NCBI RefSeq assembly: GCF_002116635.1
Contig: NZ_LQPW01000143.1
Coordinates: forward strand, 1-64,000
From: Mycobacterium szulgai
GTDB lineage: Bacteria > Actinomycetota > Actinomycetes > Mycobacteriales > Mycobacteriaceae
Direction: 5' to 3'
DNA: 64,000 bases
Of the stretch, positions 34,674 to 43,752 are shown piece by piece. Position numbers and translations under genes: made by a program. A model generated the notes under the pieces. That model was not told where the DNA came from, ran no database searches, and was given only the letters and a program-made list of their open reading frames with translations. Each line of letters opens with the position of its first letter. Position 1 is the first letter of the stretch.

Positions 34674-35708
34674 ATGTCAGTTGATACAACGCAGGTAACC
34701 GAGGTGTCTCAGGCTGGATCAGCTGTTCTGAAACGCGCTCAGATCGAATGTGATCCGCTGCTGCGGAAGGCAATTGGATCGCTGCCTGAACCGCTGGCCA
34801 CAATGGGCGGGTATCACTTCGGTTGGTGGGATGCCAATAGGTGTGATGCGCCAGGTGCGCCGGGAAAGTCGATTCGGGCGGCCCTGGTGTTCGGCGTGGC
34901 ACGTGCGTGCGGAAATGGCGGCGACGCGATGCCCGCAGCGGCAGCGGTCGAGCTGATTCACAACTTCACGTTGCTTCACGACGACGTCATGGACGGTGAT
35001 TCCACTCGCAGAGGCAGAGCAACCGTGTGGCGAGTGTGGGGAGTCAACAACGCGATCCTGCTCGGGGATGCGCTGCATGCCTTGGCAATGCGGATCTTGA
35101 CCGAATCGCTCAGAGACACTGTGGCCGTCGACGCGATCGCGCGACTCGAGCAGACCTGTCTCGACCTGTGCGTGGGCCAACAGGAAGACTGCTCGTTCGA
35201 GCGGAGCACGAACATAACGGTTCCGGATTACCTACGCATGGCCGCCGGGAAGACCGCCGTGCTGATGGGATGCGCGTGCGCGTTGGGCGCGCTGAGCGCC
35301 GGCGCGGACGCAGCAACGGTAGCCGCGATGGAGCGGTTCGGTTACGAGCTCGGCCTCGCGTTTCAGATCGTCGATGATTTGATCGGGATCTGGGGTGATC
35401 CTGCTGCGACGGGAAAACCGGCCGGCAACGATTTGGCCCGGCGTAAGGCGACACTACCGATAGTCGTGGCGCTCAACGCCGACGGCGAATCTGCAGCCGA
35501 ACTGGCGAAGCTGTATCAGTCCGACCACGCGATGAGCGCAAGTGAGGTTCTTCATGCGGCCGAGCTGGTGGAGGCGGCCGGAGGCAAGCAGGCCGCGCAC
35601 CGCTACGCCGACGAGCGCATGCATGCCGCACTGACGGCGCTGCCCGAGTCGATGAGATCGGGTGAGCTTGTTGCGTTGGCGCAGCTGGTAACCGGTCGCG
35701 ACAAGTAG
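34674..35708 (+). CDS. idsB: Polyprenyl diphosphate synthase (IdsB-like, C15/C20)
   Basis: The 344-residue trans-isoprenyl diphosphate synthase has the first Asp-rich motif DDVMD at 103-107 followed by STRRGR, and the second at DDLIGIWGD. The residue five before the first motif is Phe98 and the fourth is Thr99, an arrangement found in some C20 synthases, so GGPP is likelier than FPP, though not proven. It resembles M. tuberculosis IdsB (Rv3383c) across the length. It supplies the prenyl diphosphate to the cyclases downstream. The start is uncertain: ATG at 34674 has GGATGG at nine bases; ATG at 34668 and 34620 are in phase. First gene of the operon. Confidence 0.92.
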   Translation: MSVDTTQVTEVSQAGSAVLKRAQIECDPLLRKAIGSLPEPLATMGGYHFGWWDANRCDAPGAPGKSIRAALVFGVARACGNGGDAMPAAAAVELIHNFTLLHDDVMDGDSTRRGRATVWRVWGVNNAILLGDALHALAMRILTESLRDTVAVDAIARLEQTCLDLCVGQQEDCSFERSTNITVPDYLRMAAGKTAVLMGCACALGALSAGADAATVAAMERFGYELGLAFQIVDDLIGIWGDPAATGKPAGNDLARRKATLPIVVALNADGESAAELAKLYQSDHAMSASEVLHAAELVEAAGGKQAAHRYADERMHAALTALPESMRSGELVALAQLVTGRDK

Positions 35709-35719
35709 GGGGAAATGCA

Positions 35720-37108
35720 ATGACTGGGCCGATTCCCACTGCGCCGCGTGCGATGCCGCTACTCGGCCATACCTTGCCGTTGCTGCGTAACCCGTTGTCG
35801 TTCTTGTCCTCGCTGCCCGCTCTGGGAGACGTGGTGCGGATCCGGCTCGGCCCGATCGCTGCCATAGTCCCGTGCACCGCCGAACTCACCCATGATGTCC
35901 TGTGCGATGACCGTACTTTCGACAAAGGCGGCCTCTTCTTCGACAGGTTTCGCGAGCTGCTCGGCGACGGTATCGGCACCTGCCCGCGCAGCCTGCATCG
36001 CCGACAGCGCCGCCTATTGCAACCGGCCTTTCACTCGCAGCGGCTGCCTGGCTACGCAGAAACCATGGTCACCCAGGTAGATGCGGTCGTAACCCGCTGG
36101 CGCGACGGCCAGGTCATCGACGTGACCGCCGAGATGATGACAATCACCAGCCAAACCCTGCTCGCCACAATGTTTTCCGATAGCCTGCCAGGCCCGGTAT
36201 TGCGCGGCGCACTCGACGATGTCGCCGCGATCTTTGAGGTGCTGTACTGGCGGATGCTGACGCCGCCGCCGCTGGATCGGCTGCCCACCCCCGGCAACCG
36301 TCGCTATCAACGTGCCCGCAGCCGGCTGCGTGATGCCGTCGGTTCGGCAATCGCCGGCCGCCGTGCCCAAGGCGGTGATCATGGTGACCTGTTGTCAGCA
36401 ATGCTGACCGCGCGCGATGTCGATAACGGCAATGGCGCCTTGACTGATGCGGAACTCGTCGACCAGGTGGTGTCCTTCTTCGTTGCGGGCACCGAGACCA
36501 CCGCACTTACCATCGCGTGGGCCCTGCATTTACTCTCCGAGCATCCGGCCATCGAACACCGCTTGCACACCGAGGTCGATGCGGTACTGGCCGGCCGGGC
36601 CGCCACCTACGGCGACCTGCCCCACCTCGGGTTGGTCAACCGCATCATCACCGAGACTCTGCGGCTGTATCCGCCGGGGTGGATCATCAGCCGACTGGTC
36701 ACCACCGATACTCAGCTTGGTGACCACCGCGTCCCGGCCGGGGCGACGGTCATGTTCAGCCCATACCTGATCCACCATCGACCTGACCTCTACCCCGAAC
36801 CGGAACGCTTCGACCCCGATCGCTGGCTTCCCGAGCGAGCCAAGGCCATCCGCCGCGATGCCTTCATCCCCTTCGGTGGCGGGGCGCGCAGGTGCATGGG
36901 CGACCAGTTCGGCAACACCGAGGCGGTGCTCGCGCTGGCTACCATTGCCGCCAACTGGCGGATGGAGCCCGTTGGCGGCACGCGCGTCCGCCCCGTCGCC
37001 GAAGCGTCATTGCGGCCACACGGACTCCGCCTGCGCGCCACTGCTCGTACGGTTGACCGAATTCTCGAACAGCCCAAAATGACTCAGGCGAGCCGGGAAA
37101 TTGGCTGA
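35720..37108 (+). CDS. Cytochrome P450, terpenoid operon
   Basis: The 462-residue product has I-helix AGTETT, ExxR in TETLRLYP, PERFDPDRW and haem loop FGGGARRCMG. The N-terminus (GPIPTAPRAMPLLGHTLPLL) lacks a membrane anchor. Family resemblance is to bacterial sesquiterpene-hydroxylating P450s such as pentalenene oxygenase. It starts 11 bases after the prenyl synthase, with GGGGGAAATGCA at the start providing a ribosome site, and overlaps the terpene cyclase start by eight bases. It is likely to oxidise the cyclised terpene. Confidence 0.94.
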   Translation: MTGPIPTAPRAMPLLGHTLPLLRNPLSFLSSLPALGDVVRIRLGPIAAIVPCTAELTHDVLCDDRTFDKGGLFFDRFRELLGDGIGTCPRSLHRRQRRLLQPAFHSQRLPGYAETMVTQVDAVVTRWRDGQVIDVTAEMMTITSQTLLATMFSDSLPGPVLRGALDDVAAIFEVLYWRMLTPPPLDRLPTPGNRRYQRARSRLRDAVGSAIAGRRAQGGDHGDLLSAMLTARDVDNGNGALTDAELVDQVVSFFVAGTETTALTIAWALHLLSEHPAIEHRLHTEVDAVLAGRAATYGDLPHLGLVNRIITETLRLYPPGWIISRLVTTDTQLGDHRVPAGATVMFSPYLIHHRPDLYPEPERFDPDRWLPERAKAIRRDAFIPFGGGARRCMGDQFGNTEAVLALATIAANWRMEPVGGTRVRPVAEASLRPHGLRLRATARTVDRILEQPKMTQASREIG

Positions 37109-38087
37109 CTCCGAGGCGCTGACGACCCTTATGGCGGATTTCGCTCTGCCCGAATTCCATTGCCCGTTTCCCGCAGCCTTCGCGCACTCCCGCCACCCGG
37201 CTGCAACCGAAGTCGAAGAGGCGATAACGGCAGCCCTGCACCGCAACGGAAGCACTTTGGTGCAGCGAGCCGTCTCGGGCATACATCTGGTGGACTACGC
37301 CGGACGCCTTTACCCCGACGCGACCGCGGCCGGCTTGCAAGCCGTCAGCTGGTACTTCGTCGTCTTCTCCGTTCTGGACGAGTGGTCGGAGCCCAAAGAC
37401 GGCTACGGGCAACGTTATACACCAGGAGCGGACAGCGAGGATCCCCACGCCCGCCAGCTCGCTCAGCTCCTTCGTCCGGTGCAGCGGTTCCTCACCGACG
37501 CGGGCGGTCAGGCTGCTGTCGAAGGCTTCCGGATTGCCTTCGAAAGCGCCATGCAGGCGCGGATGTGGGAGCTCGATCACCTGCAAACCGGAAGTGTCCC
37601 GTCGCTGGCGGTGTACCCGGAGTTGCGTCGGCAAAGTTCCATGGCCGTCCCATTGCTAGAGCTGCATCCGTTGCTGTTCGGGATGCCTGCGGCTGCCCGC
37701 CGGCTGGATCATCCCGCAGTCCGGCAACTCCGCATGATGCTGCTCAATTGTGTGCTGTGGAGCAATGACCTGCTGTCGCTGGCAAAAGAACTGCGCGAGC
37801 GCTCCCCCATGAATCTCGCCCTCGTCTTGCAGAAAGACCTCGGGTGTGTCCTACAGCAAGCCGTTGACGAGGTCGGGGAGCTCATCAAGCGGGAAACCCT
37901 TGCCTACCTTCGCCTTAAGGAGCAGCTTCCCCGGATCGGCATTGGCACGCCGGACGAATTAGCCGCCGTCACAGCGCTTCTCGACCGAGAGGAACGCTGG
38001 TACGCCGACTCCATCGAGTGGCATAAGTCCCCACGCTATGGAATCGGCAAGTTGACAGGTCAAACCCTCACGATTGGAGACCAGTGA
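37101..38087 (+). CDS. Class I terpene cyclase
   Basis: The 328-residue all-helical protein shows the class I terpene synthase metal sites. The acidic motif is D93-E-W-S-E97 (DExxE rather than the usual DDxxD/E). The NSE triad N222-D-LLS226-LAK-E230 is canonical. The diphosphate-sensor Arg lies about 46 residues before it (R176), and the Arg-Tyr pair is at 312-313 (PRYG). It ionises a prenyl diphosphate (C15 or C20) and cyclises the cation. Start TTG at 37101 overlaps the P450 stop; an in-phase ATG at 37131 is an alternative. The product cannot be predicted from sequence. Confidence 0.9.
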   Translation: MADSEALTTLMADFALPEFHCPFPAAFAHSRHPAATEVEEAITAALHRNGSTLVQRAVSGIHLVDYAGRLYPDATAAGLQAVSWYFVVFSVLDEWSEPKDGYGQRYTPGADSEDPHARQLAQLLRPVQRFLTDAGGQAAVEGFRIAFESAMQARMWELDHLQTGSVPSLAVYPELRRQSSMAVPLLELHPLLFGMPAAARRLDHPAVRQLRMMLLNCVLWSNDLLSLAKELRERSPMNLALVLQKDLGCVLQQAVDEVGELIKRETLAYLRLKEQLPRIGIGTPDELAAVTALLDREERWYADSIEWHKSPRYGIGKLTGQTLTIGDQ

Positions 38088-38839
38088 TGATGATCGGCAT
38101 CCGGGACGCGATAGAGGCACGGGATATCCGCGCCGCGGGGTGGGCAGGCATTCTGGCCGTCATCCCGGGAATCGTGGTGAACTTCCTGACTGGCACCCCG
38201 CTGGAGCCGTACCCGAATTGGGGCTGGACCGACGAGCGGATCGTCGACTACTTCGCGGGCCAGCAATCCGCAATCGCCGTGCAGATCTTCTTGACGAGTG
38301 CTGGGTTCGTGCTACTGCTATGGGCTGTCGCCGGGGTGAAACGGGCGGTGCTCACCGACACCAGACCATCGCTGTACAGCGACCTGATCGTCCCGTCAGC
38401 AGCTGTGGCAACGATGGCGCTGCTGACCGGCAACGGCATTTACTGGACTGCCGGCCTACGAGGCTTTTCACCGCAGCTGACCCGGTTCGCCTGCGACTTC
38501 CTGGTTACCTCGGGCTACCTTGGCGTTCTGCTCAGCGCGGCGGTCATGCTCTTCTCTGCGGGCATGGCGATGCGTCGCAGCGCTGCCTTCCCCAGGTGGC
38601 TGGCGATCGGCACGACCTGGGCGGCTCTGCCCCTCGCTGTCGGCCCGTTGTTCTTGCTGGCCGATGCCGGGCCGGCCGCCCCCATGGGCCTGATCAGCCT
38701 GATTCCGTATTTTGTGCTCTACCTGTGGCTTCCGATTACCGGTATCGCCATGTTGCGTCTCACCGCCGCGGGCCGCTCCGCCGCCGCCGTCGCGGCCAGC
38801 GCGGCGTCGGCAAGCAACCAGGCAGCGGCCAGCAGCTGA
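38087..38839 (+). CDS. Six-helix membrane protein of the terpenoid operon
   Basis: The 250-residue product has six hydrophobic segments at about 17-37, 60-82, 99-119, 133-160, 170-192 and 200-222, then an Ala/Ser-rich tail. No family is recognised with confidence; it resembles small DUF-type membrane proteins. ATG at 38087 overlaps the cyclase stop by one base (TGATG) with GGAGA six bases before it; its own stop overlaps the next ATG in the same way. Its fixed place between two cyclase-type genes suggests a role in handling or exporting the lipophilic product, or an enzyme of the pathway. Confidence 0.85.
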   Translation: MMIGIRDAIEARDIRAAGWAGILAVIPGIVVNFLTGTPLEPYPNWGWTDERIVDYFAGQQSAIAVQIFLTSAGFVLLLWAVAGVKRAVLTDTRPSLYSDLIVPSAAVATMALLTGNGIYWTAGLRGFSPQLTRFACDFLVTSGYLGVLLSAAVMLFSAGMAMRRSAAFPRWLAIGTTWAALPLAVGPLFLLADAGPAAPMGLISLIPYFVLYLWLPITGIAMLRLTAAGRSAAAVAASAASASNQAAASS

Positions 38840-39894
38840 TGCGTAGCCAGTTCGCTACCGACGCCGTGGAGAGTGCAGTGACAACACATATCCGGAGAGC
38901 GATAACGTATTTGGCCGAGCAGCACGCCATCGGCTATCCGAACGCCGTACACAAGATGGGTGCGTACTCGACCGCGAAGTTCGTCGAACTGGCCGCGGGT
39001 CATCTCGACCTCACCGAAGAACAAGTGCGCAAGTTCTCCACATTCGCCTGCGAAAACAAGGCGTATCACGTGGCGATGATCACCGACGCCCTGCAAGATG
39101 CCGTCGAAGCGGGGTATTCGGAATGCCGGCGGATGGTCGACGACAATGTCGACTATCTACTGAACTGCCGGGACGAAATATCGTGGCGCTACTTTCCGGG
39201 CTTTGAGCCACTGCCCTACGACGCCGACAGCCTTGGCCAGATAACGCAGGTACTTGTTCGAGCGGGGCGCGCGACGCCTGAAATACTCACCGGCGCTTTC
39301 CAATTAGCAGCACTCAATGCGTGGGAAGACGGTCCGATAAGCACCTTCTTCGCAACCGATCCGGAGGACAAGGTTCTGGTCAACAAGATATGGGGGCGTG
39401 GGCGCGACGACAGCGGCCGTGATGCGGAAGTGGTGGCCAACCTCCTGTATGGGGCAACGCTCTATCAAGACGAAGTGGGCGACTCGGCGTTGACACCCTT
39501 GCTGGAACTCGCCACCAAGTGGCTGACGATTCAGCAACAACCGATGGGCTTTTGGCGTGCGGCATGGTACGTGGGGACCTCTTACAGCACGTATGTCGTG
39601 GTGCGCCAGCTGGTTGCCGCGGGCGGCTACCAATCGGCGATAGACCGTGCCGTGCGCTTTCTCCGGCAGGCGCCGGCGTCCGATCCGCTCAATCGAGCCC
39701 TGGCGATGCTGGCGATGACCAATGCTGACTGCACACCCGACGCCGAAGACGCCGCCCTGCTTCGGCACACCCAATTTCCGGACGGCTCCTGGGAAGCCAT
39801 CCCACTACTCGACAACCACGCCCGGATCTGGGGAAGCCGCGCGGTAACCACTGCCATGTGCTTGAAGGCGTTGGTGCAACAGGAGTCTCGATGA
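38839..39894 (+). CDS. Alpha/alpha-toroid (squalene-cyclase/prenyltransferase-like) protein
   Basis: The 351-residue product has repeats like those of squalene/oxidosqualene cyclases and protein prenyltransferases: QQQPMGFWRAAWYVGTSYST (233-252) and QFPDGSWEA (312-320). These are QW-type motifs. A DADS motif at 128-131 lies where class II cyclases carry DxDD, so the acid motif is incomplete. It is about half the size of a two-domain class II cyclase, so it would be a single toroid. It starts at ATG 38839 (TGATG overlap) and overlaps ispH by ATGA. Function may be class II cyclisation, hydration or non-catalytic support. Confidence 0.82.
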   Translation: MRSQFATDAVESAVTTHIRRAITYLAEQHAIGYPNAVHKMGAYSTAKFVELAAGHLDLTEEQVRKFSTFACENKAYHVAMITDALQDAVEAGYSECRRMVDDNVDYLLNCRDEISWRYFPGFEPLPYDADSLGQITQVLVRAGRATPEILTGAFQLAALNAWEDGPISTFFATDPEDKVLVNKIWGRGRDDSGRDAEVVANLLYGATLYQDEVGDSALTPLLELATKWLTIQQQPMGFWRAAWYVGTSYSTYVVVRQLVAAGGYQSAIDRAVRFLRQAPASDPLNRALAMLAMTNADCTPDAEDAALLRHTQFPDGSWEAIPLLDNHARIWGSRAVTTAMCLKALVQQESR

Positions 39895-40838
39895 CCGAAA
39901 CCACGGTCCTGTTGGCGTCACCACGCTCGTTCTGCGCTGGTGTGCAGCGGGCGATAGAGACGGTCGAGCGGGTACTCGACCGTGCCAGCGGACCGGTATA
40001 CGTGCGCAAGCAGATCGTGCATAACCGGACCGTCGTCGCCGAATTACGCGAGCGCGGCGCGATTTTCGTCGATGAGCTCGATGAGATTCCAGATCCGCCC
40101 GCACCCGGCGCCGTCGTGGTCTTCTCCGCTCATGGCGTCTCCCCGGCGGTGGGCGCCGCCGCCAAGCGGCGCGGACTGGACGTGGTCGACGCGACCTGTC
40201 CACTGGTCACCAAGGTTCATGCGGAAGCCGCCCGGTTTGCCGAACGCGGCGACACCGTGCTGTTGATCGGGCACGCCGGACACGAAGAGGTTGACGGCAC
40301 CCTGGGCGTTGCTCCGGACTCAACCCTATTGGTGCAAAGCGCCGACGATGTTGCGGCACTGGACCTTCCCGAAGACGCCCAAGTTTCTTACCTGACCCAG
40401 ACGACGCTGGCGCTCGATGAAACCACAGACATCGTTGACGCCCTGCGCAAACGATTTCCCGGGCTCAGCGAACCACCCTCGGAGGACATCTGTTACGCGA
40501 CAACCAATCGGCAACAGGCGGTGGAAGCCATTGTGCGGCAATGCGATGTCCTCTTGGTGGTCGGGTCGCAGAACTCCTCGAACTCGCAACGGCTGGTCGA
40601 ACTCGCGCGGCGCCGCGGCACTCCGGCATACCTCATCGACGGCCCCGACGACATCGACCCCGGCTGGTTGGACTCGTCGGCAACGATCGGCATCACCGCC
40701 GGCGCCTCGGCCCCCGCGCGACTGGTTGAGCAGGTAGTCGAGACGCTGCGTTCGCGCGGTCCGATCACTGTGATCGACGACCCGGTTACAACGGAATCGG
40801 TGCGCTTCGCCCTGCCGCGAAAGGTGCGCATGTCGTGA
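39891..40838 (+). CDS. ispH: 4-hydroxy-3-methylbut-2-enyl diphosphate reductase (operon copy)
   Basis: The 315-residue product has the three cluster Cys (C15 in SFCAGV, C103 in ATCPLV, C201 in DICYATT) and the catalytic Glu (E133 in HEEVDGT). IspH is the last MEP-pathway enzyme and makes IPP and DMAPP. In M. tuberculosis there is a second copy (LytB1, Rv3382c) next to idsB, and this gene appears to be of that type rather than the housekeeping LytB2, judged from context only. ATG at 39891 overlaps the preceding stop; AGGAG lies six bases before it. The end overlaps the dxs start (GTGA). Confidence 0.95.
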   Translation: MTETTVLLASPRSFCAGVQRAIETVERVLDRASGPVYVRKQIVHNRTVVAELRERGAIFVDELDEIPDPPAPGAVVVFSAHGVSPAVGAAAKRRGLDVVDATCPLVTKVHAEAARFAERGDTVLLIGHAGHEEVDGTLGVAPDSTLLVQSADDVAALDLPEDAQVSYLTQTTLALDETTDIVDALRKRFPGLSEPPSEDICYATTNRQQAVEAIVRQCDVLLVVGSQNSSNSQRLVELARRRGTPAYLIDGPDDIDPGWLDSSATIGITAGASAPARLVEQVVETLRSRGPITVIDDPVTTESVRFALPRKVRMS

Positions 40839-42628
40839 CCCTCGCGTTGCACGCCGATCAAACTGACCTACTTTCCGCCATCCGGGACCCGCAGGATGTC
40901 CAGGCTCTGGCCGATGACCAATTGCCCCTGTTGGCCAACCAGATTCGTCGGCGCATGATCGAAACGGTGACCAGCACCGGGGGCCACCTCGGCGCCGGGC
41001 TGGGTACCGTCGAGTTGACCATCGCTTTGCACCGGGTGTTCTGTTCACCGCGCGATATCGTGGTGTTCGATACCGGGCACCAGACTTACCCGCATAAGCT
41101 CCTCACCGGCCGCAGCGAGCAGTTCGCGGCGCTGCGCCAGTCCGGCGGGTTATCGGGATATCCCAACCGCAGCGAATCAGCCCACGACTGGGTCGAAAAC
41201 TCGCATGCGTCAGTGAGTTTGGCGTGGGTCGACGGCATCGCCAAAGCACTGGCCCTGCAGGGGCGTCGTGATCGCCATGTGGTGGGTGTCATCGGTGACG
41301 GGGCCCTGACCGGTGGGGTCGCCTGGGAGGGCCTGAACAACCTGGGCGGTGCCGCACGCGCCGCAATCATCGTGCTCAATGACAACGGCCGCTCCTACGA
41401 TCCCACCACGGGCGCCATCGCCACGCACCTGGCGGCGCTGCGCAGTGGTGTCAGCGCAGGCCCGAATCTGTTCGAGGTATTGGGTTTTTCTTATATCGGC
41501 CCAGTCGACGGACATGACATCGCATCGACGTGCTCGGCATTGCGGCGAGCAGCCACGCTCGACAAACCGGTCGTCGTCCATGCCGTCACCGCCAAGGGGC
41601 GCGGGTATCCGCCGGCCGAGGCGGACGAGGACGACCGCATGCATGCGTGCGGGGTGATCGATGTGGCCACCGGCCGGCCGACTACAGCCAGTCCGCCAAG
41701 CTGGACCGAAGTGTTCGGGGAAGAACTGGTCCGCATCGCCGACGAACGACCCGAGGTCGTCGGGATGACCGCGGCGATGCGCCTGCCCGCCGGCCTTGGC
41801 GCACTATCGCGCAAATATCCCGACCGGGTATTCGACTCGGGCATCGCCGAGCAACATCTATTGGCATGTGCCGCGGGCCTGGCAAGCGCGGGGGCACACC
41901 CGGTCGTCGCACTGTATTCGACGTTCCTGCACCGAGCCTTCGACCAGTTGCTGTTCGACGTCGGACTGCATCGCCTGCCCGTCACGCTGGTCCTCGACAG
42001 AGCGGGCATCACCGGCCCGGATGGCGCCAGCCATCACGGCATGTGGGATCTGGCGCTGCTGACCAATGTGCCCGGATTACGTATCGCATGCCCGCGCGAC
42101 GCGGCGCGACTACGCCAGCAACTTGCCGCGGCATTGGCAGACACCGCGCCAAACGCGCTGCGCTACCCAAAAGGACCGCCAGGCAAGGATATTCCCGCGA
42201 TCGACCACGTTGGCGGGATAGACGTGCTCTACGGCAACGGGACATCCGAGCGCGATGTGTTGCTGATCGCGGTGGGTGCCATGGCGCGCCCCTGCATTGA
42301 CGCCGCTGAGTGCCTCAACGAGGCCGGAGTCGGCGTGACGGTTGTCGACCCGGGTTGGGTGTGGCCGCTCAACCCCGCACTCACCGAGCTTGCCGGCCAA
42401 CACCGCGCCGCCATATGTGTGGAGGACGGAGTTGCCGATGCGGGAATCGGGACACGCCTCAACCACCACATCGGAAACATGTCTGCGCGTACCCGTATCC
42501 ACAGCCTGGGCCTGCCGCGCGACTACATCGCACACGCCGGGCGCAACCAGATCCTTAGCGAGTGCGGCTTGTCTGGACCCGCTATCAGCGCAACGTGTCT
42601 CATGCGCCTACAACTGGATTCACCGTGA
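40835..42628 (+). CDS. dxs: 1-deoxy-D-xylulose-5-phosphate synthase (operon copy)
   Basis: The 597-residue product has the thiamine-diphosphate motif GDGALTGGVAWEGLNNLG with LNDN, the N-terminal GGHLGAGLG, and the C-terminal domain with DRAGITGPDGASHHG. All domains are present, so it looks active. DXS makes DXP from pyruvate and glyceraldehyde-3-phosphate, the first MEP step and often limiting. It is somewhat shorter than housekeeping DXS (about 630-640). As I recall, the M. tuberculosis second copy (dxs2) is N-terminally truncated; here it is not. Start GTG overlaps the ispH stop; the end overlaps ispG (GTGA). Confidence 0.95.
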   Translation: MTLALHADQTDLLSAIRDPQDVQALADDQLPLLANQIRRRMIETVTSTGGHLGAGLGTVELTIALHRVFCSPRDIVVFDTGHQTYPHKLLTGRSEQFAALRQSGGLSGYPNRSESAHDWVENSHASVSLAWVDGIAKALALQGRRDRHVVGVIGDGALTGGVAWEGLNNLGGAARAAIIVLNDNGRSYDPTTGAIATHLAALRSGVSAGPNLFEVLGFSYIGPVDGHDIASTCSALRRAATLDKPVVVHAVTAKGRGYPPAEADEDDRMHACGVIDVATGRPTTASPPSWTEVFGEELVRIADERPEVVGMTAAMRLPAGLGALSRKYPDRVFDSGIAEQHLLACAAGLASAGAHPVVALYSTFLHRAFDQLLFDVGLHRLPVTLVLDRAGITGPDGASHHGMWDLALLTNVPGLRIACPRDAARLRQQLAAALADTAPNALRYPKGPPGKDIPAIDHVGGIDVLYGNGTSERDVLLIAVGAMARPCIDAAECLNEAGVGVTVVDPGWVWPLNPALTELAGQHRAAICVEDGVADAGIGTRLNHHIGNMSARTRIHSLGLPRDYIAHAGRNQILSECGLSGPAISATCLMRLQLDSP

Positions 42629-43752
42629 CCATCGGCCTTGGGATGCCCACTGCGCCCGCTGCCACATTGGCCGCGCGACGGGAGACTCGTCAGCTGATGG
42701 TCGGCAACGTGGGCATCGGCAGTGCCTATCCCGTTGCGGTGCAATCAATGACGACGACCAAGACCCACGACGTGGACGCCACGCTGCAGCAGATCGCCGA
42801 ACTGACAGCCGCCGGCTGCGACATCGTCCGGGTGGCGTGCCCGCGCCAAGAAGACGCCGATGCCTTACCGGAGATCGCCAAGCGCAGTCAGATCCCCGTC
42901 ATCGCCGACATCCATTTCCAGCCGAAGTACATCTTCGCCGCGATCGACGCCGGTTGCGCCGCGGTGCGGGTAAACCCGGGCAACATAAAAGAATTCGATG
43001 GCCGGGTGAAAGAAGTCGCCATGGCCGCGGGTGATGCCGGCATCCCGATCCGCATCGGCGTCAACGCCGGTTCGCTGGACCGGCGATTCATCCAGAAGTA
43101 CAACACAGCCACCCCCGAGGCGCTGGTGGAAAGCGCGCTGTGGGAGGCGTCGTTGTTCGAACAGCACGGCTTCGGCGATATCAAGATCAGCGTGAAGCAC
43201 CATGACCCGGTGATCATGGTGGCCGCGTACGAGCTGCTGGCAGCGCAGTGTGACTATCCGCTGCACCTGGGCGTCACCGAGGCCGGGCCCGCGTTCCAGG
43301 GCACCATCAAGTCAGCAGTCGCGTTCGGCGCCTTGCTATCCCGGGGCATCGGCGACACCATCCGGGTGTCGCTGTCGGCCCCACCGATCGAAGAGGTCAA
43401 GGTCGGCAACCAGATCCTCGAATCGCTCAATCTGGCACCGCGATCGCTGGAGATCGTGTCGTGCCCGGCTTGTGGACGCGCCCAGGTCGACGTCTACACC
43501 TTGGCCGATGAGGTCAGCGCCGGCCTGGACGGGCTGGGGATTCCGTTGCGGGTCGCGGTAATGGGCTGTGTCGTCAACGGTCCGGGTGAGGCGCGCGAGG
43601 CGGACCTGGGCGTGGCCTCCGGCAACGGCAAGGGACAGATCTTCGTCAACGGCGAGGTGATCAAGACCGTGCCCGAGTCACAGATTGTGCAGACGCTGAT
43701 CGCCGAGGCGTTGCGAATCGCCGAGGAGCGAACCGCTACGAGTGAGGTGTGA
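42625..43752 (+). CDS. ispG: 4-hydroxy-3-methylbut-2-enyl diphosphate synthase (operon copy)
   Basis: The 375-residue product has the TIM-barrel part (VAVQSMTTTKTHDVDATL, IADIHFQPKY, INVN-type segment) and the C-terminal iron-sulfur domain with CPACGRAQ and MGCVVNGPGEAREAD. Cys residues for the 4Fe-4S cluster are present. IspG converts MEcPP to HMBPP, just before IspH. GTG at 42625 is chosen because it overlaps the dxs stop, as at other junctions of the operon. dxr, ispD, ispE, ispF and idi are not in the window, so the operon boosts only some MEP steps. Confidence 0.95.
   Translation: MTIGLGMPTAPAATLAARRETRQLMVGNVGIGSAYPVAVQSMTTTKTHDVDATLQQIAELTAAGCDIVRVACPRQEDADALPEIAKRSQIPVIADIHFQPKYIFAAIDAGCAAVRVNPGNIKEFDGRVKEVAMAAGDAGIPIRIGVNAGSLDRRFIQKYNTATPEALVESALWEASLFEQHGFGDIKISVKHHDPVIMVAAYELLAAQCDYPLHLGVTEAGPAFQGTIKSAVAFGALLSRGIGDTIRVSLSAPPIEEVKVGNQILESLNLAPRSLEIVSCPACGRAQVDVYTLADEVSAGLDGLGIPLRVAVMGCVVNGPGEAREADLGVASGNGKGQIFVNGEVIKTVPESQIVQTLIAEALRIAEERTATSEV

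Noticed and set aside
38074..38838. Long in-frame extension upstream of the toroid gene
   Set aside because: It overlaps the membrane protein gene in another frame and is Arg/Gly/Ala-rich. The TGATG junction at 38837-38841 gives a natural start at 38839.
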